A stretch of DNA of 64,000 nucleotides from Streptomyces venezuelae (GCF_008642315.1 NZ_CP029192.1:4340001-4404000); one strand, 5' to 3'. Positions 41,449 through 51,453 are shown, numbered from the stretch's first letter. Notes: generated by a model from the sequence alone, not told the origin. Numbers and translations are program-made.

Positions 41449-43491
41449 ATGCCCCGAGAGTCCCGCCCCGCCCTTCCGGTCTCACTGAGCCCGCTCACCC
41501 CACCCGACTGGCTGGTCAGGTCCCTCAAGCCGCAGTCCGCACCCATCCCCTGGGCCGCCGTGGCCCGCGCCTCCGTCGCGATGGCGCTCCCCCTCGCCCT
41601 CGGCATCCTCGCCGGACAGCCCTCGTACGGCGCGCTCGCCTCCATGGGCGCCCTCTCCGGAGTCATCGGCGACACCGCCGACGCCTACCGCATGCGGATC
41701 TTCAACATCGCCGTCCCGCAGCTCTTCGGCGCCCTCGGCGTCACCCTCGGCTCACTCGTCTTCGGGCACGGGTGGGTCGCCGTCGGCGCCGTCACCTTCG
41801 TCGCGCTCGTCTCCGGGATGATGTCGACGATCGGGGCCGTCGCCTCCGTGTCGGGTCTGCTCCTGCTGCTCAACTGCGTGGTCGGCGCCGGTCTTCCCAT
41901 GCCGGGGCAGTGGTGGCTCGCGCCGCTCCTGATGACCGGCGGCGGCCTCCTCGTCCTCACCCTCGCCCTGCTCGCCTGGCCGCTCCGCTCCGGCGTCCCC
42001 GAACGCGCAGCCGTCGCCGCGTCCTACCGCTCGGTGGCCGCGCTCCTCGACGCGGCGGGCACGGACACGTACGACGAGGCGCGCACCGCGGTCACCGCCT
42101 CCCTGAACCAGAGCTACGACCTCGTCCTCGCCCGACGCACCCGCGACCACGGCCGCAACGCCGAACTCGTCCGGCTCGTCGCCCAGTTGAACGCCCTCAC
42201 CCCCGTCATCGAGGCGGCCCCCGCCGCCGACCAGGCCGCCCGCCACGCCTGCGTACGCCTGCCGCCCGAAGTGCCCGCCGCGGTGCGCGCGCTCGCCGAC
42301 GCCGTGGAGCGGGGTGAGACCCCACGCACCGAGCCCGCCGAGGCGCCCGCCCGCGCCGCCGCCCGCATCCCCGAACCCCAGGACCACGCCGCCCGCGCCC
42401 TCGACCACGCCGTGCTGCACGCCGCGGAGACCCTCGCCGACCCCGACCCGCTCGGCGTCATCGGCACCGACGACCGGCTCGGCCGCCCCGCCGCCCTGCG
42501 CGTCCGCGCCCGCCGCGCCGCCCGCAACGTCGTCCTGTCCGGCGCCTCCTGGCGCTACGGCCTGCGCCTCGCCCTCTGCATCGGCCTCGCCCAGTCCCTG
42601 GTGTCGATCATCGACGTCCCCAGGTCGTACTGGGTGGCGCTCACCGTCACGTTCGTCCTCAAGCCCGACTTCGGCTCGGTCTTCTCGCGGGCCGTCCTGC
42701 GCGCGCTCGGCACCGCGGCGGGCCTGGTGGTGGCGGCGGCCGTCCTCGCCGAGGTCCCCCACGGCTGGTGGGACGTGCCGGTGATGATGGTCCTGGCCCC
42801 CCTGATCCCGGCGCTGACCACCCGGGGCTACGGCTACCAGACGGCCGCGATCACCCCCGTCATCCTGCTCCTCTCCGACATCCTCAACCACCAGGGCCTC
42901 GGCCTCGTCGTCCCGCGCCTCGTCGACAGCCTGATCGGCTGCGGGATCACCCTCGTCGCCGGATATCTGCTCTGGCCGGAGAGCTGGGGCACGCGGATCG
43001 GCGACCGGCTCGCCGACGCGGTCGCGGACACGGCGCGGTACGTGGAGTGCGCGTTCGGCGACGGGGACGCGGCGGCCCGCGCCCGTATGCGCCGCGGCCT
43101 CTACCGCGACCTGTCCGTCATCCGCTCCGAGTTCCAACGCGCCCTGACCGAGCCCCCGCCCACGGGAACACGCGCCGCCGCGTGGTGGCCCCTGGTGGTC
43201 GCCGTCGAACGCATCCTGGACGCCACGACGGCGGCGAGGGTCCGCATCCGGCACGGAGCGGAGCCCCCGACTCCGTCGGAGGTGGCCGAAGTGGCACGCG
43301 AACTGCACGGCTTGGCGGCCCGCCTGCGCACCTCGGTGACCCTGGAGAAGGGCCACGCCGACTTCACCGACGACGCCCAGGACAGCGTCCTGGAACCCCT
43401 GCGCCAGGAGGTGAGCGCAGCACGAGCGGTGGCGTCGCCGCAGGGTGGCCAGAAGGGGCGCGGGGAACTGCGCAACAGCACCGCAGGGTAG
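41449..43491 (+). CDS. FUSC-family (fusaric-acid resistance-like) membrane protein
   Basis: A 680-residue protein with two membrane blocks of about five to six helices (about 35-175 and 360-510) and cytosolic helical regions between and after. The second block contains SYWVALTVTFVLKPDFGSVF, a FUSC hallmark. The family exports aromatic acids and related compounds. A dispersed Streptomyces repeat lies in its last codons, so the C-terminus may have been altered by repeat insertion. Confidence 0.9.
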   Translation: MPRESRPALPVSLSPLTPPDWLVRSLKPQSAPIPWAAVARASVAMALPLALGILAGQPSYGALASMGALSGVIGDTADAYRMRIFNIAVPQLFGALGVTLGSLVFGHGWVAVGAVTFVALVSGMMSTIGAVASVSGLLLLLNCVVGAGLPMPGQWWLAPLLMTGGGLLVLTLALLAWPLRSGVPERAAVAASYRSVAALLDAAGTDTYDEARTAVTASLNQSYDLVLARRTRDHGRNAELVRLVAQLNALTPVIEAAPAADQAARHACVRLPPEVPAAVRALADAVERGETPRTEPAEAPARAAARIPEPQDHAARALDHAVLHAAETLADPDPLGVIGTDDRLGRPAALRVRARRAARNVVLSGASWRYGLRLALCIGLAQSLVSIIDVPRSYWVALTVTFVLKPDFGSVFSRAVLRALGTAAGLVVAAAVLAEVPHGWWDVPVMMVLAPLIPALTTRGYGYQTAAITPVILLLSDILNHQGLGLVVPRLVDSLIGCGITLVAGYLLWPESWGTRIGDRLADAVADTARYVECAFGDGDAAARARMRRGLYRDLSVIRSEFQRALTEPPPTGTRAAAWWPLVVAVERILDATTAARVRIRHGAEPPTPSEVAEVARELHGLAARLRTSVTLEKGHADFTDDAQDSVLEPLRQEVSAARAVASPQGGQKGRGELRNSTAG

Positions 43492-43547
43492 CCAAAGGGG
43501 CGCGGGGAACTGCACGACCGGCCAAAGCCGGTCCGCAGCTCCCCGCG
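43453..43547. repeat. Dispersed GGGGCGCGGGGAACTGC element forming hairpin, two copies
   Basis: AAGGGGCGCGGGGAACTGCG appears at 43453-43476 and, with small changes, at 43495-43518. The second copy pairs with GCAGCTCCCCGCG (43535-43547), enclosing ACCGGC-CAAA-GCCGGT. This short repeat is widespread in Streptomyces genomes. Between convergent genes it probably acts as a two-way terminator. Confidence 0.7.
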
Positions 43548-43594
43548 AAACGAGTCCTCAATACCGCCAAGGCCCCGCGCCCAGCGGCCCGCGC

Positions 43595-44263
43595 CTAGCG
43601 GTCCGCGTCGACCTTGTGGAGGGCCTTGGCAAGACCGTTCGCCCAGAGCTGGTCCACCTGACCCCGCTCCGTCGCGTCCGGCTGCGAGTTCGTGCAGGAA
43701 GGACCGGGTCCACCGCCGGACATCAGCTGGCTGCACGGCCCGTCGTACGTGTCGGGCAGCCCGAGCACGTGCCCGGTCTCGTGCGCGGTGACACGCGTCG
43801 AGTCGTACTCCTGGTTCTGGGCGTAGTCCAGGAAGATGTACCCGTTGCCGTGGCCGTCCGTGCTCGCGTACGAGCCGCGCGCGTCGTTCCCCTCCCGGTA
43901 CGAGAAGCTCGCGCCCGAACTCCCCTCCTGCAGCTTCACGTTGGAGACCGCGCCGTTCCAGATCGACGTGGAGCTGGCTATCTGCTGGGCGAAGGTGGGC
44001 GCGCCGGACGCGTCGTACGTGACGGTCACGGACTTCGCACCGGGATTGGCCGCACGCTTCTCGGCGACCGCCTTCACGACGGCCTCGAAGAACGCCTTGT
44101 TGGCCTTGGCCTCCGCGGCCGAGCCCTCGTACGCGGCGTACGAGGAGGTCGCGGACACCGGCGCGTGGCCGGGAGCGGCGGTCGTCGCCGTGGCCGAGGT
44201 CGCGCCGAGTCCGGCGACGGAGAGGCCGAGGACGGCGGCGACGGACAGGTAACGCTTGTTCAT
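43595..44263 (-). CDS. snpA: Snapalysin-type secreted zinc metalloprotease
   Basis: A 222-residue secreted protease. The signal peptide (about 1-28) and a short propeptide precede the catalytic domain. The extended zinc motif [11 protein letters not shown] (His161, Glu162, His165, Asp171) is characteristic of snapalysins, which use Asp as third ligand. [10 protein letters not shown] is the met-turn region. Start ATG at 44263. The divergent LysR gene is its probable activator, as in other snp loci. Confidence 0.92.
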   Translation of the reverse strand: MNKRYLSVAAVLGLSVAGLGATSATATTAAPGHAPVSATSSYAAYEGSAAEAKANKAFFEAVVKAVAEKRAANPGAKSVTVTYDASGAPTFAQQIASSTSIWNGAVSNVKLQEGSSGASFSYREGNDARGSYASTDGHGNGYIFLDYAQNQEYDSTRVTAHETGHVLGLPDTYDGPCSQLMSGGGPGPSCTNSQPDATERGQVDQLWANGLAKALHKVDADR

Positions 44264-44377
44264 GTGTGGGGGGCTCCCTACTCGTTCCACGACCGCGTGG
44301 GGCAGTCGATGAAAGGTGAACGGTTCGGTAGCTGTGAGTGTCGGGGAGCGTGGGGCGCGTGGGAATGATGGCAACTC

Positions 44378-44398
44378 GCGATAGCCCGGAGCTATCGC
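44378..44398. promoter_or_regulatory. Predicted LysR operator of the snapalysin locus
   Basis: Perfect inverted repeat GCGATAGC-CCGGA-GCTATCGC, with the T-N11-A symmetry of LTTR sites. It lies in the 221-bp gap between the divergent protease and LysR genes. Confidence 0.75.
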
Positions 44399-44484
44399 CG
44401 GGACCCGGCCTGCCCAGAACGGCCGGTTCTCATGGGGTTTGAGCGTCTGGTGCAGCGGCCGTACCGCCTCTACGCTCATCGGCC

Positions 44485-45471
44485 ATGGAGCTCGAGGTGA
44501 GGCACCTCCGCGCGCTGTGCGCCATCGCCGACACCGGCAGCCTGCACAAGGCCGCGCGGCAGCTCGGCATGAGCCAGCCGTCGCTGACGACCCAGCTGCG
44601 GCGCATCGAGCACGCGCTCGGCGGCCAGCTCTTCTCGCGCGAGCGCACCGGATGCCGCCCCACCCAGCTCGGCCGGGTCGTCCTCAGCCGCGCCCGCCCG
44701 CTCGTCACGGAGATGCGGGCGCTCGTCGCCGAGACGAAGGCGGCCGCCGCCCGCACCGCCGAGGGCCCGCAGCTGCGCATAGGCTCCACGGCGAGCCGCG
44801 CCATACCGGGCTGGCTGCGCAAGCTGCGCGCGCGGCTCCCCGGCACCGAGATGTCGCTCCAGATGGACGTGTCCGCGAACGCGCTCCTGCGCATGGTGGA
44901 GACCGGCCACCTCGACATCGCCTTCGTGCACGAGGTGGAGGGCTGCCCGCTGCGGCTGCCGGAGAGCCTGCGAAGACGGGTCCTCCTCGACCGGGAGCCG
45001 CAGTTCGTCTCCCTCGCCGCGGACCATCCGGCGGCGGACCGGCCCGTCGTACGCCTCTCCGACCTGGCGGAGGACCGCTGGATGGTGGACCCGACGGTCG
45101 ACGGCGAATGGGACGGCCTGCGCCGCGTCCTGACCGCGGCCGGGCTCAACCCCCGTGTCCTGCACGGCGATTACCTCACCGCGGCGTCCCTCGTCGCCAC
45201 CGGCGAGGTCGTCGCCCTCTGCCAGCCGACGTCGCGCGGCAGGACCGACATGGCCGTACGCCCGCTGTACGGCGACCCCCTCGGCGTACGCCTCATCCTC
45301 GCGGCGCGCACGGAGGAGGAGCTCGACGCGGTGTACGGGGAGCTGGAGGCCGCCTACTGGGAGGCGGCCCGGCAGGCACCCGCCTATACGGAGTGGCTGC
45401 TGCGGTCGGGCGACGCCAGAGGGACGAGCGGCGGGGCGACCGGCGGGACCTTGGTCCCCGCAAGCCGGTGA
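44485..45471 (+). CDS. snpR: LysR-family regulator of snapalysin
   Basis: A 328-residue LTTR with helix-turn-helix [20 protein letters not shown] and a C-terminal effector domain ([29 protein letters not shown]). Streptomyces snapalysin genes typically sit divergently beside such a regulator. The palindrome at 44378-44398 fits an operator. The ATG at 44485 begins at [12 protein letters not shown], the standard LTTR start. Confidence 0.9.
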   Translation: MELEVRHLRALCAIADTGSLHKAARQLGMSQPSLTTQLRRIEHALGGQLFSRERTGCRPTQLGRVVLSRARPLVTEMRALVAETKAAAARTAEGPQLRIGSTASRAIPGWLRKLRARLPGTEMSLQMDVSANALLRMVETGHLDIAFVHEVEGCPLRLPESLRRRVLLDREPQFVSLAADHPAADRPVVRLSDLAEDRWMVDPTVDGEWDGLRRVLTAAGLNPRVLHGDYLTAASLVATGEVVALCQPTSRGRTDMAVRPLYGDPLGVRLILAARTEEELDAVYGELEAAYWEAARQAPAYTEWLLRSGDARGTSGGATGGTLVPASR

Positions 45472-45666
45472 CCTTCGACCAAACCTCCCCTGACCTGCAC
45501 TTTTAGGCGATTTACGGCACTGGGTCCCGCCCTGGGCGCACTTGTTACATTCCCTACGGATGACGCACACATGGCACCCGTAACTTCATGTCTGTCGCCA
45601 CCGCAAAGGGGCACAAACACGGACAGATCGACCCGTAAGCCTTAGTGAACGAGGGAAGTCACCGCC
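45472..45666. other. Intergenic leader of the duplicated-domain surface protein
   Basis: About 195 bp without a gene. TTACATTCCCTACGGATGAC is A/T-rich by local standards and may hold the promoter of the next gene; no sigma consensus is certain. Confidence 0.4.
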
Positions 45667-46929
45667 ATGCGCGCCACCCGCCGAACCTTCCGCACCGCCG
45701 CCATCGCCACCGGAGCCATCGCCGCGCTCGCCGTCCCCACCACGGCCGCGTTCGCCGCGGACGCGCCCTCGACACCGCAGGGTCAGGTAGCGCAGGACGA
45801 CCAGCAGGGCACCCAGGACCAGACCGGCAAGGACGAGCCGGGCAAGGACCAGGACAACAACAAGAAGCAGGACGACAACCAGGACAAGTCCAAGGACGAC
45901 CAGGACCGGACGGACAAGGACCAGACCGACAAGGACAAGGACAAGGACAAGGAGCAGCCCCCCGTCCCCGGCGGCTGGGAGTCCAAGGGCACCACGAACC
46001 TCGGCAAGGGCTGGACCGCGAGCGTCGAGGTCAACGCCTCCGCCCGTACCGCCAAGGCGACGATCTCCCTGAACGGCGCCGCGAAGGGCTCGCTCACCGC
46101 CTACGAGAAGTCCGCGTCCACGACGATCGACGGCAACACCTTCACCCTCACCCCCGACGGCACGGCCACGGCCAAGCTCACGGACAAGGACAAGGACCCG
46201 GTCGTCGGCGGCTGGGAGTCCAAGGGCACGACCGACCTCGGCAAGGGCTGGACCGCGAAGGTCGACGTCAACGCCTCGGCCCGTACCGCCAAGGCCGCGA
46301 TATCCCTGAACGGCAAGCCGAAGGGCTCGCTCACGGCCTACGACAAGTCGGCGACGACCAAGATCGACGGCAACACCTTCACGCTGACGTCGAGCGGCAC
46401 CATCACGATGAAGGCCGGTCCGAAGCCGGAGCCGAAGCCCGACCCGAAGCCGGACCACAAGCGCGTCTTCGTCCGCGAGTACAAGAACCTCGGCGGCAGC
46501 GGCTTCGACGCGAAGGTCTACAAGGTCAAGGGCGGCTACGAAGCCGACATGATCGCCAAGGCGCCCGACACCGGCAGGAAGACGGTCTGGGACACCCTGA
46601 AGCAGTCCGGCGACAAGCCCGCGTACGGCCAGCACAACGGCGCCCACTTCGTCCTCAACCCCGACGGCACCATGAAGGGCTGGACCGAGGGCCGGACGAA
46701 CGGCAACGGCCACCACGACAACCACGGCACCAAGCCGAAGCCGCAGCCCCACCCCCGCAACGACTCGCAGCAGGTCGTCCCGAAGGGCGGCGTCAAGGCC
46801 GGCGCCGACGGCGTCCAGTCGGAGTCCTCGTCCGACGACGCCCCGCTGATCGCCGCGGGCAGCGGCATGGCGGCGGCGGGCGCGGCGGGCCTCGGGTTCG
46901 CGCTGTACCGCCGCAAGCAGAACGGCTGA
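45667..46929 (+). CDS. Surface protein with duplicated domain and C-terminal anchor
   Basis: A 420-residue protein. The signal peptide runs to about residue 31; an Asp/Lys/Gln-rich linker follows (about 35-98). Two ~75-residue repeats starting GGWESKGTTNLGKGWT and GGWESKGTTDLGKGWT have nearly the same sequence, period 237 bp. A third related domain begins RVFVREYKNLGGSGFDAKVY. The end has a hydrophobic helix (PLIAAGSGMAAAGAAGLGFA) and basic YRRKQNG, the layout of a sortase substrate, but no LPxTG or LAxTG motif precedes it. Ligand unknown. Confidence 0.85.
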   Translation: MRATRRTFRTAAIATGAIAALAVPTTAAFAADAPSTPQGQVAQDDQQGTQDQTGKDEPGKDQDNNKKQDDNQDKSKDDQDRTDKDQTDKDKDKDKEQPPVPGGWESKGTTNLGKGWTASVEVNASARTAKATISLNGAAKGSLTAYEKSASTTIDGNTFTLTPDGTATAKLTDKDKDPVVGGWESKGTTDLGKGWTAKVDVNASARTAKAAISLNGKPKGSLTAYDKSATTKIDGNTFTLTSSGTITMKAGPKPEPKPDPKPDHKRVFVREYKNLGGSGFDAKVYKVKGGYEADMIAKAPDTGRKTVWDTLKQSGDKPAYGQHNGAHFVLNPDGTMKGWTEGRTNGNGHHDNHGTKPKPQPHPRNDSQQVVPKGGVKAGADGVQSESSSDDAPLIAAGSGMAAAGAAGLGFALYRRKQNG

Positions 46930-46968
46930 GTGTGATCTGACAGCGGTACGTCTGACAGCGGTACGACG

Positions 46969-47000
46969 ATGGGGCACCCCGCAAGAGCGGGGTGCCCCAT
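46969..47000. terminator. Bidirectional terminator between surface protein and phoX
   Basis: Perfect 14-bp arms ATGGGGCACCCCGC and GCGGGGTGCCCCAT around an AAGA loop. It lies between convergent genes. Confidence 0.9.
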
Positions 47001-47022
47001 TCTCGTACCGCCTGCGAGGGTC

Positions 47023-49134
47023 TCAGACCCCGATGTCGCAGCCGTCCTCGCGCCACACCGAGACGACGGCCGGGCGGACGATCTTCCCGGGACCGTCGGG
47101 CCAGGCGCTCGCCGGCTTCTCCACGGACGCGCCGTCGACCTCACCCGGGTGCTGCACGGAGACGAGGACGCGCCGGTCCTGGACGAGCGGGCCGCACGTC
47201 TCCGCGCCGGTCGGCATCGTCAGGAACTGCTTGAGCTCACCGCGCCGGTCGCCGCGCGTGGCGACACCGAACAGGCCGTCGTGCGAGCCGAGTTGGTTGC
47301 CGTCGGTGGAGATCCACAGGTTGCCGTGCGGGTCGAAGGCGACGTTGTCCGGGCAGGAGATCGGGGAGACCCGCTCCTTGGGGAAGCCCGCGAAGTACGT
47401 GGCGGGGTCGTTCGGGTCACCGGCGACGAGGAACAGCGACCAGGCGAACGTCGTCGCGTCCGCGCGGTTGCGGCGCTCGGTCAGCTCCAGGATCTGCCCG
47501 TGCTTGTTGAGGTTGCGCGGATTGGCCTCGTCGGCGCCCGCCTTGCCCGCCTTGCCCCGGTCGGAGTTGTTGGTGAGCGCGACGTACACCTTGCCGGTGT
47601 GCGGCGACGGCTCGATGTCCTCGGGCCGGTCCATCTTCGTGGCGCCCACCTTGTCACCGGCGAAGCGCGTGAAGACGTACACCTCCTCGGCGGTCATGCC
47701 GTCGACGTGGCTGACGGCCTTGCCGCCGGGCCCGGCGGTGGCGAGCGGAATCCACTTGCCGCTGCCGTCGAACTCGCCGTCGTCGGGGAGCGTGCCCTTC
47801 CCGTCGATCTCATCAGCAGGCGAGTCACCGGTCAGCTTGGCGACGTAGAGCGTCCCCTCGTCGAGCAGGGTCAGGTTGTGCTCGTGGGCGGCGCGGGACG
47901 TGCCCTTGGCCATGCGCTTGCTGCTGACGAACTTGTAGAAGTAGTCGAACTTCTCGTCGTCGCCCATGTAGACCACGGGGCGGCCGTCGTGCGTGAGGCG
48001 CGGCTGCGCGGCCTCGTGCTTGAAGCGGCCGAGCGCGGTGCGCTTGCGCGGGGTCGAGTCCGGGTCGTACGGGTCGAGTTCGACGACCCAGCCGAAGCGG
48101 TTGGCCTCGTTGGGCTCCTGGGCGAGGTCGAAGCGGCGGTCGAACCGCTCCCACTTGCGCTCGGAGGCGGCGCCGGTCACGCCGTACCGCTTGAGGCGGG
48201 CGGCGGTGGTCGGGTCGGTGACCTTGTCCGCGTTGCCGAAGTACTGGTTGAAGTTCTCCTCGCCGTGCAGGGTCGTGCCCCACGGGGTGGTGCCGCCCGA
48301 GCAGTTGTTGAGGGTGCCGAGGACCGTGGTGCCGCGCGGGTCGGCCTTCGTGCGGACGAGGTCGCTGCCCGCGACGGGCCCGGAGAGCCGGAACCGGCTG
48401 GTGACGGTGAGCCGCCGGTTGAGCTGGTGCCGCGACACGGCCCGCAGCTTCCCGCTCCGCCGCTCCCCCTCCACGACGACCACGGACAGACCGTGGGCGG
48501 CCCAGGCGATCTCGACCTGCTCGCGGGTGGGGTTCGCGGGGTCGTACCCCTTGAACATCAAGACCTCGTCCGTGTACTCGTGGTTGGCGACGAGGACCTG
48601 ACGGCCGTGCTCGCGCCGGAGCGGCAGCAGACTGAGGAAGTCGTTGTTGTACCCGAACTGCCCGGCCTGGGCCGCCGCGGTCTGCTTCTCGGCATCGAAG
48701 GCGGGCGCGCCGCGGAGGATGGGCTCGCCCCAGCGTATGACGACGTTCTGCTCGTAGCCGTCGGGGACGGTGACGGTGTCGGCGGTGTTGGGGGCGACGG
48801 GGTTGAAGCGGAGCCCGCGGGCCCCCTTGTGCTTGTGACCCTTGCCGCGGCCGTGGCTCGCAGCCGTTCCGGCGGGTACGGCGGCAGCGGCCTCGCCCGC
48901 CCCCGGCCCGGCCAGGACCGCGCCGCCCGCGGCGGTGGCGACCGTCACGACGGCGGCGGCGCGCATCATCGAACGTCGGCTGAGCGCACCGGCTATGACG
49001 TCGCCGACGTAGGCGTTGTCGCTGGTGTTGGGCACCTCGCCGAAGCAGGCGTCACCGCAACGGAACCGGCAGGTCAGGGCGGAACGGCCGCCGCTCCCCT
49101 GATGCGAGGTGATGATCGGCAGCAGCTTGGGCAC
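47023..49134 (-). CDS. phoX: PhoX-family (DUF839) secreted alkaline phosphatase
   Basis: A 703-residue protein. It has the DUF839/PhoX beta-propeller layout. Signals include an export region with SRRSMMRAAAVVTVATA (twin-arginine type), VLVANHEYTDE, NNCSGGTTPWGTTLHGEENF, the EPNEANRFGWVVE motif and ISCPDNVAFDPHGNLWI. PhoX enzymes hydrolyse phosphomonoesters using iron and calcium, and are usually Tat-exported with cofactor. GTG start at 49134 with GGAGG upstream. The terminator 46969-47000 ends its transcript. Confidence 0.92.
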   Translation of the reverse strand: MPKLLPIITSHQGSGGRSALTCRFRCGDACFGEVPNTSDNAYVGDVIAGALSRRSMMRAAAVVTVATAAGGAVLAGPGAGEAAAAVPAGTAASHGRGKGHKHKGARGLRFNPVAPNTADTVTVPDGYEQNVVIRWGEPILRGAPAFDAEKQTAAAQAGQFGYNNDFLSLLPLRREHGRQVLVANHEYTDEVLMFKGYDPANPTREQVEIAWAAHGLSVVVVEGERRSGKLRAVSRHQLNRRLTVTSRFRLSGPVAGSDLVRTKADPRGTTVLGTLNNCSGGTTPWGTTLHGEENFNQYFGNADKVTDPTTAARLKRYGVTGAASERKWERFDRRFDLAQEPNEANRFGWVVELDPYDPDSTPRKRTALGRFKHEAAQPRLTHDGRPVVYMGDDEKFDYFYKFVSSKRMAKGTSRAAHEHNLTLLDEGTLYVAKLTGDSPADEIDGKGTLPDDGEFDGSGKWIPLATAGPGGKAVSHVDGMTAEEVYVFTRFAGDKVGATKMDRPEDIEPSPHTGKVYVALTNNSDRGKAGKAGADEANPRNLNKHGQILELTERRNRADATTFAWSLFLVAGDPNDPATYFAGFPKERVSPISCPDNVAFDPHGNLWISTDGNQLGSHDGLFGVATRGDRRGELKQFLTMPTGAETCGPLVQDRRVLVSVQHPGEVDGASVEKPASAWPDGPGKIVRPAVVSVWREDGCDIGV

Positions 49135-49410
49135 GAGTCCTCCGTCGTTGTGGCTTGATTCCGCCGTGAGGCTAGGCGCGGGGTTCGGCACGGCGGCGGC
49201 CTGCGGGTGAACGGAGGGTGAATCCGTGGCGCATGGGAGGGAGTTGTGGTGCCGGGGCCGTGGGGGTGCTCCGCATGGCGGTTCGCGGGGGTGGCTCGCG
49301 CGGGTGACGGGGGGCGACCCTGCCCAAGATCGCGTACTGCGGCGGCTAACCTTACGTGTCCGCCCTGGCCAGGGATTTTCGGGAATCAACTCACGCGAAG
49401 GGTTGCGCAC
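49135..49410. other. Intergenic region, phoX and vWA promoters
   Basis: A 276-bp gap between divergent genes. A conserved PHO box is not convincing to the eye. It contains no short gene that I can support. Confidence 0.4.
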
Positions 49411-50949
49411 ATGGGCATTCTGAACCGCCTGCGGAACGCGTTCGGACGGTCACGCAAGGAGAGCGTTCCGGAGGCACGGGAGCCTGAGCGTGCGACGTCT
49501 GCCGAGCCGGGCTCGGCCGCTGCCTCTCCCTCGGCCCCGGAGCCGGATGCGACCGCCCCCGTCACGGTGACGGTCCCGTCCCCCTCCCCGGAGCCGAACC
49601 CGACCCCGAAGGCCACGCTCCCGTCCCCCAGCAAGGAGCCCACTCCCACGGTGGACGACTTGGTAGCGGCAGCTTTCGACAACGTCACGGTCCCGCCCCC
49701 GCCCCCGGAACCGCGCCCCGAGACGACCCGCGAGGCGGAACCGAAGGCGGAGACGGCCCCTGAGGCGGAGCCCGAGCCGAAGCCCGAGACCACCTCTGAG
49801 ACCGAGCCCGAGCCGCAGGCTGAGGCCACCCCCGAGGTCGAGCCCGAGCCACAGACTGAGGCCACCGAGCCCAAGGCAGAAACCGCCACCCCCGAGGACG
49901 AGCCCGAGCCACAGACTGACGACACCGAGCCCAAGGCAGAAACCGCCACCGCCAAGGACGAGCCCGAGCCACAGACTGACGGCACCAAGCCCGAGGCAGA
50001 AACCGCCACCGCTGTGGGCAAACGTCCCGCAGGGCGGGACGGGTGGGCACAGCCCCCGGTGCAGGGTGCCGATCAAGAGGGCGCTCCGGAGGCCGACAAG
50101 CCCGAGCCGCAGGCTGAGGCCGCCCCTGAGGACAAGCCCGAGCCGCAGGCTGAGGTCGACACGAACGGCAAGCCCGAGCCGCAGGCTGAGGCCGACACGA
50201 ACGACCAGCCCGAGCCGCAGGCTGAGGTCACGCCCGAGGGCGAGGGCAACCCCACCCCGGCCCAGGCCAGGCCCGCCGTCCCCGCAGCGAAGGTGCGATC
50301 AAAAGCCCCGGCGCTAGCACCCGCGTACCGCGCCGCCGGCACCGCCCTGAAGAAGCACGACCTCACAGGAACCCGAGCCCAGGTCTACCTGGTCCTCGAC
50401 CGCTCCGGCTCCATGCGCCCGTACTACAAGGACGGCAGCGCCCAGAGCCTCGGCGAACAGATCCTCGCCCTCGCCGCCCACACGGACCCCGAAGCCACCG
50501 TCCACGTCGTCTTCTTCTCCACGGAGATCGACGGCACCGGCACCCTCACGCTCCCCGAGCACGAGGGCCGCATCGACGAGCTGCACGCCGCCGCGGGCCG
50601 CATGGGCCGCACCAGCTACCACCGCGCGATCGAAGAGGTCGTGGCCCACTACGAGAAGTCGGACCACAAGGGCGAGCCGGCCCTGGTCGTCTTCCAGACG
50701 GACGGCCCCCCGGACACGAAGGGCGTGGCGACGCAGGCCCTCGCGGACGCCGCCGCGCACCCCCTCTTCTTCCAGTTCGTCGCGTTCGGCGAGCACGACG
50801 CGAAGGGCTTCGACTACCTCCGCAAGCTCAAGGCGGACAACGCGGCGTTCTTCCACGCGGGCCCCGCCCCCAAGGAGCTCACGGACAAGGAGCTGTACGA
50901 GGGCCTCCTCGCGGCCTACCCCGAGTGGCTGTCCCGCAACGAAGCCTGA
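49411..50949 (+). CDS. vWA-domain protein with long Glu/Pro repeat linker
   Basis: A 512-residue protein. The first ~15 residues are basic; residues 20-290 are a low-complexity Pro/Glu/Ala linker with 20-residue repeats (about 151-190, [20 protein letters not shown]) and 12-residue repeats (230-277, [12 protein letters not shown] type). The C-terminal von Willebrand A domain is intact: MIDAS DRSGSM, threonine in the SYHRAIEE loop and [10 protein letters not shown]. Similar domains are in TerF-like tellurium-resistance proteins. It lies just upstream of the trypco2 locus but ends at a strong terminator. Confidence 0.85.
   Translation: MGILNRLRNAFGRSRKESVPEAREPERATSAEPGSAAASPSAPEPDATAPVTVTVPSPSPEPNPTPKATLPSPSKEPTPTVDDLVAAAFDNVTVPPPPPEPRPETTREAEPKAETAPEAEPEPKPETTSETEPEPQAEATPEVEPEPQTEATEPKAETATPEDEPEPQTDDTEPKAETATAKDEPEPQTDGTKPEAETATAVGKRPAGRDGWAQPPVQGADQEGAPEADKPEPQAEAAPEDKPEPQAEVDTNGKPEPQAEADTNDQPEPQAEVTPEGEGNPTPAQARPAVPAAKVRSKAPALAPAYRAAGTALKKHDLTGTRAQVYLVLDRSGSMRPYYKDGSAQSLGEQILALAAHTDPEATVHVVFFSTEIDGTGTLTLPEHEGRIDELHAAAGRMGRTSYHRAIEEVVAHYEKSDHKGEPALVVFQTDGPPDTKGVATQALADAAAHPLFFQFVAFGEHDAKGFDYLRKLKADNAAFFHAGPAPKELTDKELYEGLLAAYPEWLSRNEA
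50098..50241 (+). repeat. 36-bp coding repeat, four copies
   Basis: Four in-frame units encoding [36 protein letters not shown] and [12 protein letters not shown] in the linker of the vWA protein. A separate 60-bp repeat lies upstream (about 49861-49980). Confidence 0.9.
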
Positions 50950-50991
50950 CGACGGGCGACCGAGGACTGACGACTGACGACCACCCGACCC

Positions 50992-51037
50992 CGAAGGCGG
51001 GTCACGGGCGCGACTCCCGCCCCGTGACCCGCCTTCG
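50992..51037. terminator. Strong hairpin terminator after the vWA gene
   Basis: Perfect 17-bp arms CGAAGGCGGGTCACGGG and CCCGTGACCCGCCTTCG with a 12-bp loop, located 43 bp after the stop codon and 75 bp before the trypco2 gene. Confidence 0.92.
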
Positions 51038-51111
51038 TCGTCCCATGGCGCCAACTGCGCCTCGTACATAAGGTGTTGACACACGTACCGACGCGCCCAG
51101 GGGGACCCGCG

Positions 51112-51447
51112 ATGGTGGACGGACCGGATCGAGACGCCGCGTCGGACGAGTGGCTCGACCTCGCCGACGCACTCGATCTGCTCCGCGCCCAGATCGCCGA
51201 GTCCCAGCGCCGCGCGCGCACCGCGGACATCCGCTTCGACGTCGGCGAGATCACCGTCGACTTCGAAGTGGAGCTGCACCGCACCCGCACCGCGGGCGGC
51301 GGCCTCCGCTTCGCCGTCGTCCAGGCGGAGGCCCGAGGTGAGCGCGCCCATCGGGCCACCCAGCGCGTCAGCCTCACCCTGAAGCCACGCGGGCCCGGCG
51401 CCGGGCCCGGCGCCGGGGACATCGCCATCGGCGACTGGCAGGAGTAA
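51112..51447 (+). CDS. Trypsin-co-occurring (trypco2-like) small protein
   Basis: A 111-residue protein whose body matches the trypco2 pattern: an N-terminal helix DEWLDLADALDLLRAQIAES, then beta strands DIRFDVGEITVDFEVELHRT and GGLRFAVVQAEA, and a strand VSLTLKPR. These small domains were described as companions of trypsin-like proteases in predicted NTP-dependent conflict systems. The next gene, 6 bp downstream, is such a protease, which supports the call. GGGGGA precedes the ATG. No membrane or signal sequence; the role as sensor, inhibitor or substrate is unknown. Confidence 0.78.
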   Translation: MVDGPDRDAASDEWLDLADALDLLRAQIAESQRRARTADIRFDVGEITVDFEVELHRTRTAGGGLRFAVVQAEARGERAHRATQRVSLTLKPRGPGAGPGAGDIAIGDWQE

Positions 51448-51453
51448 CGCGGC

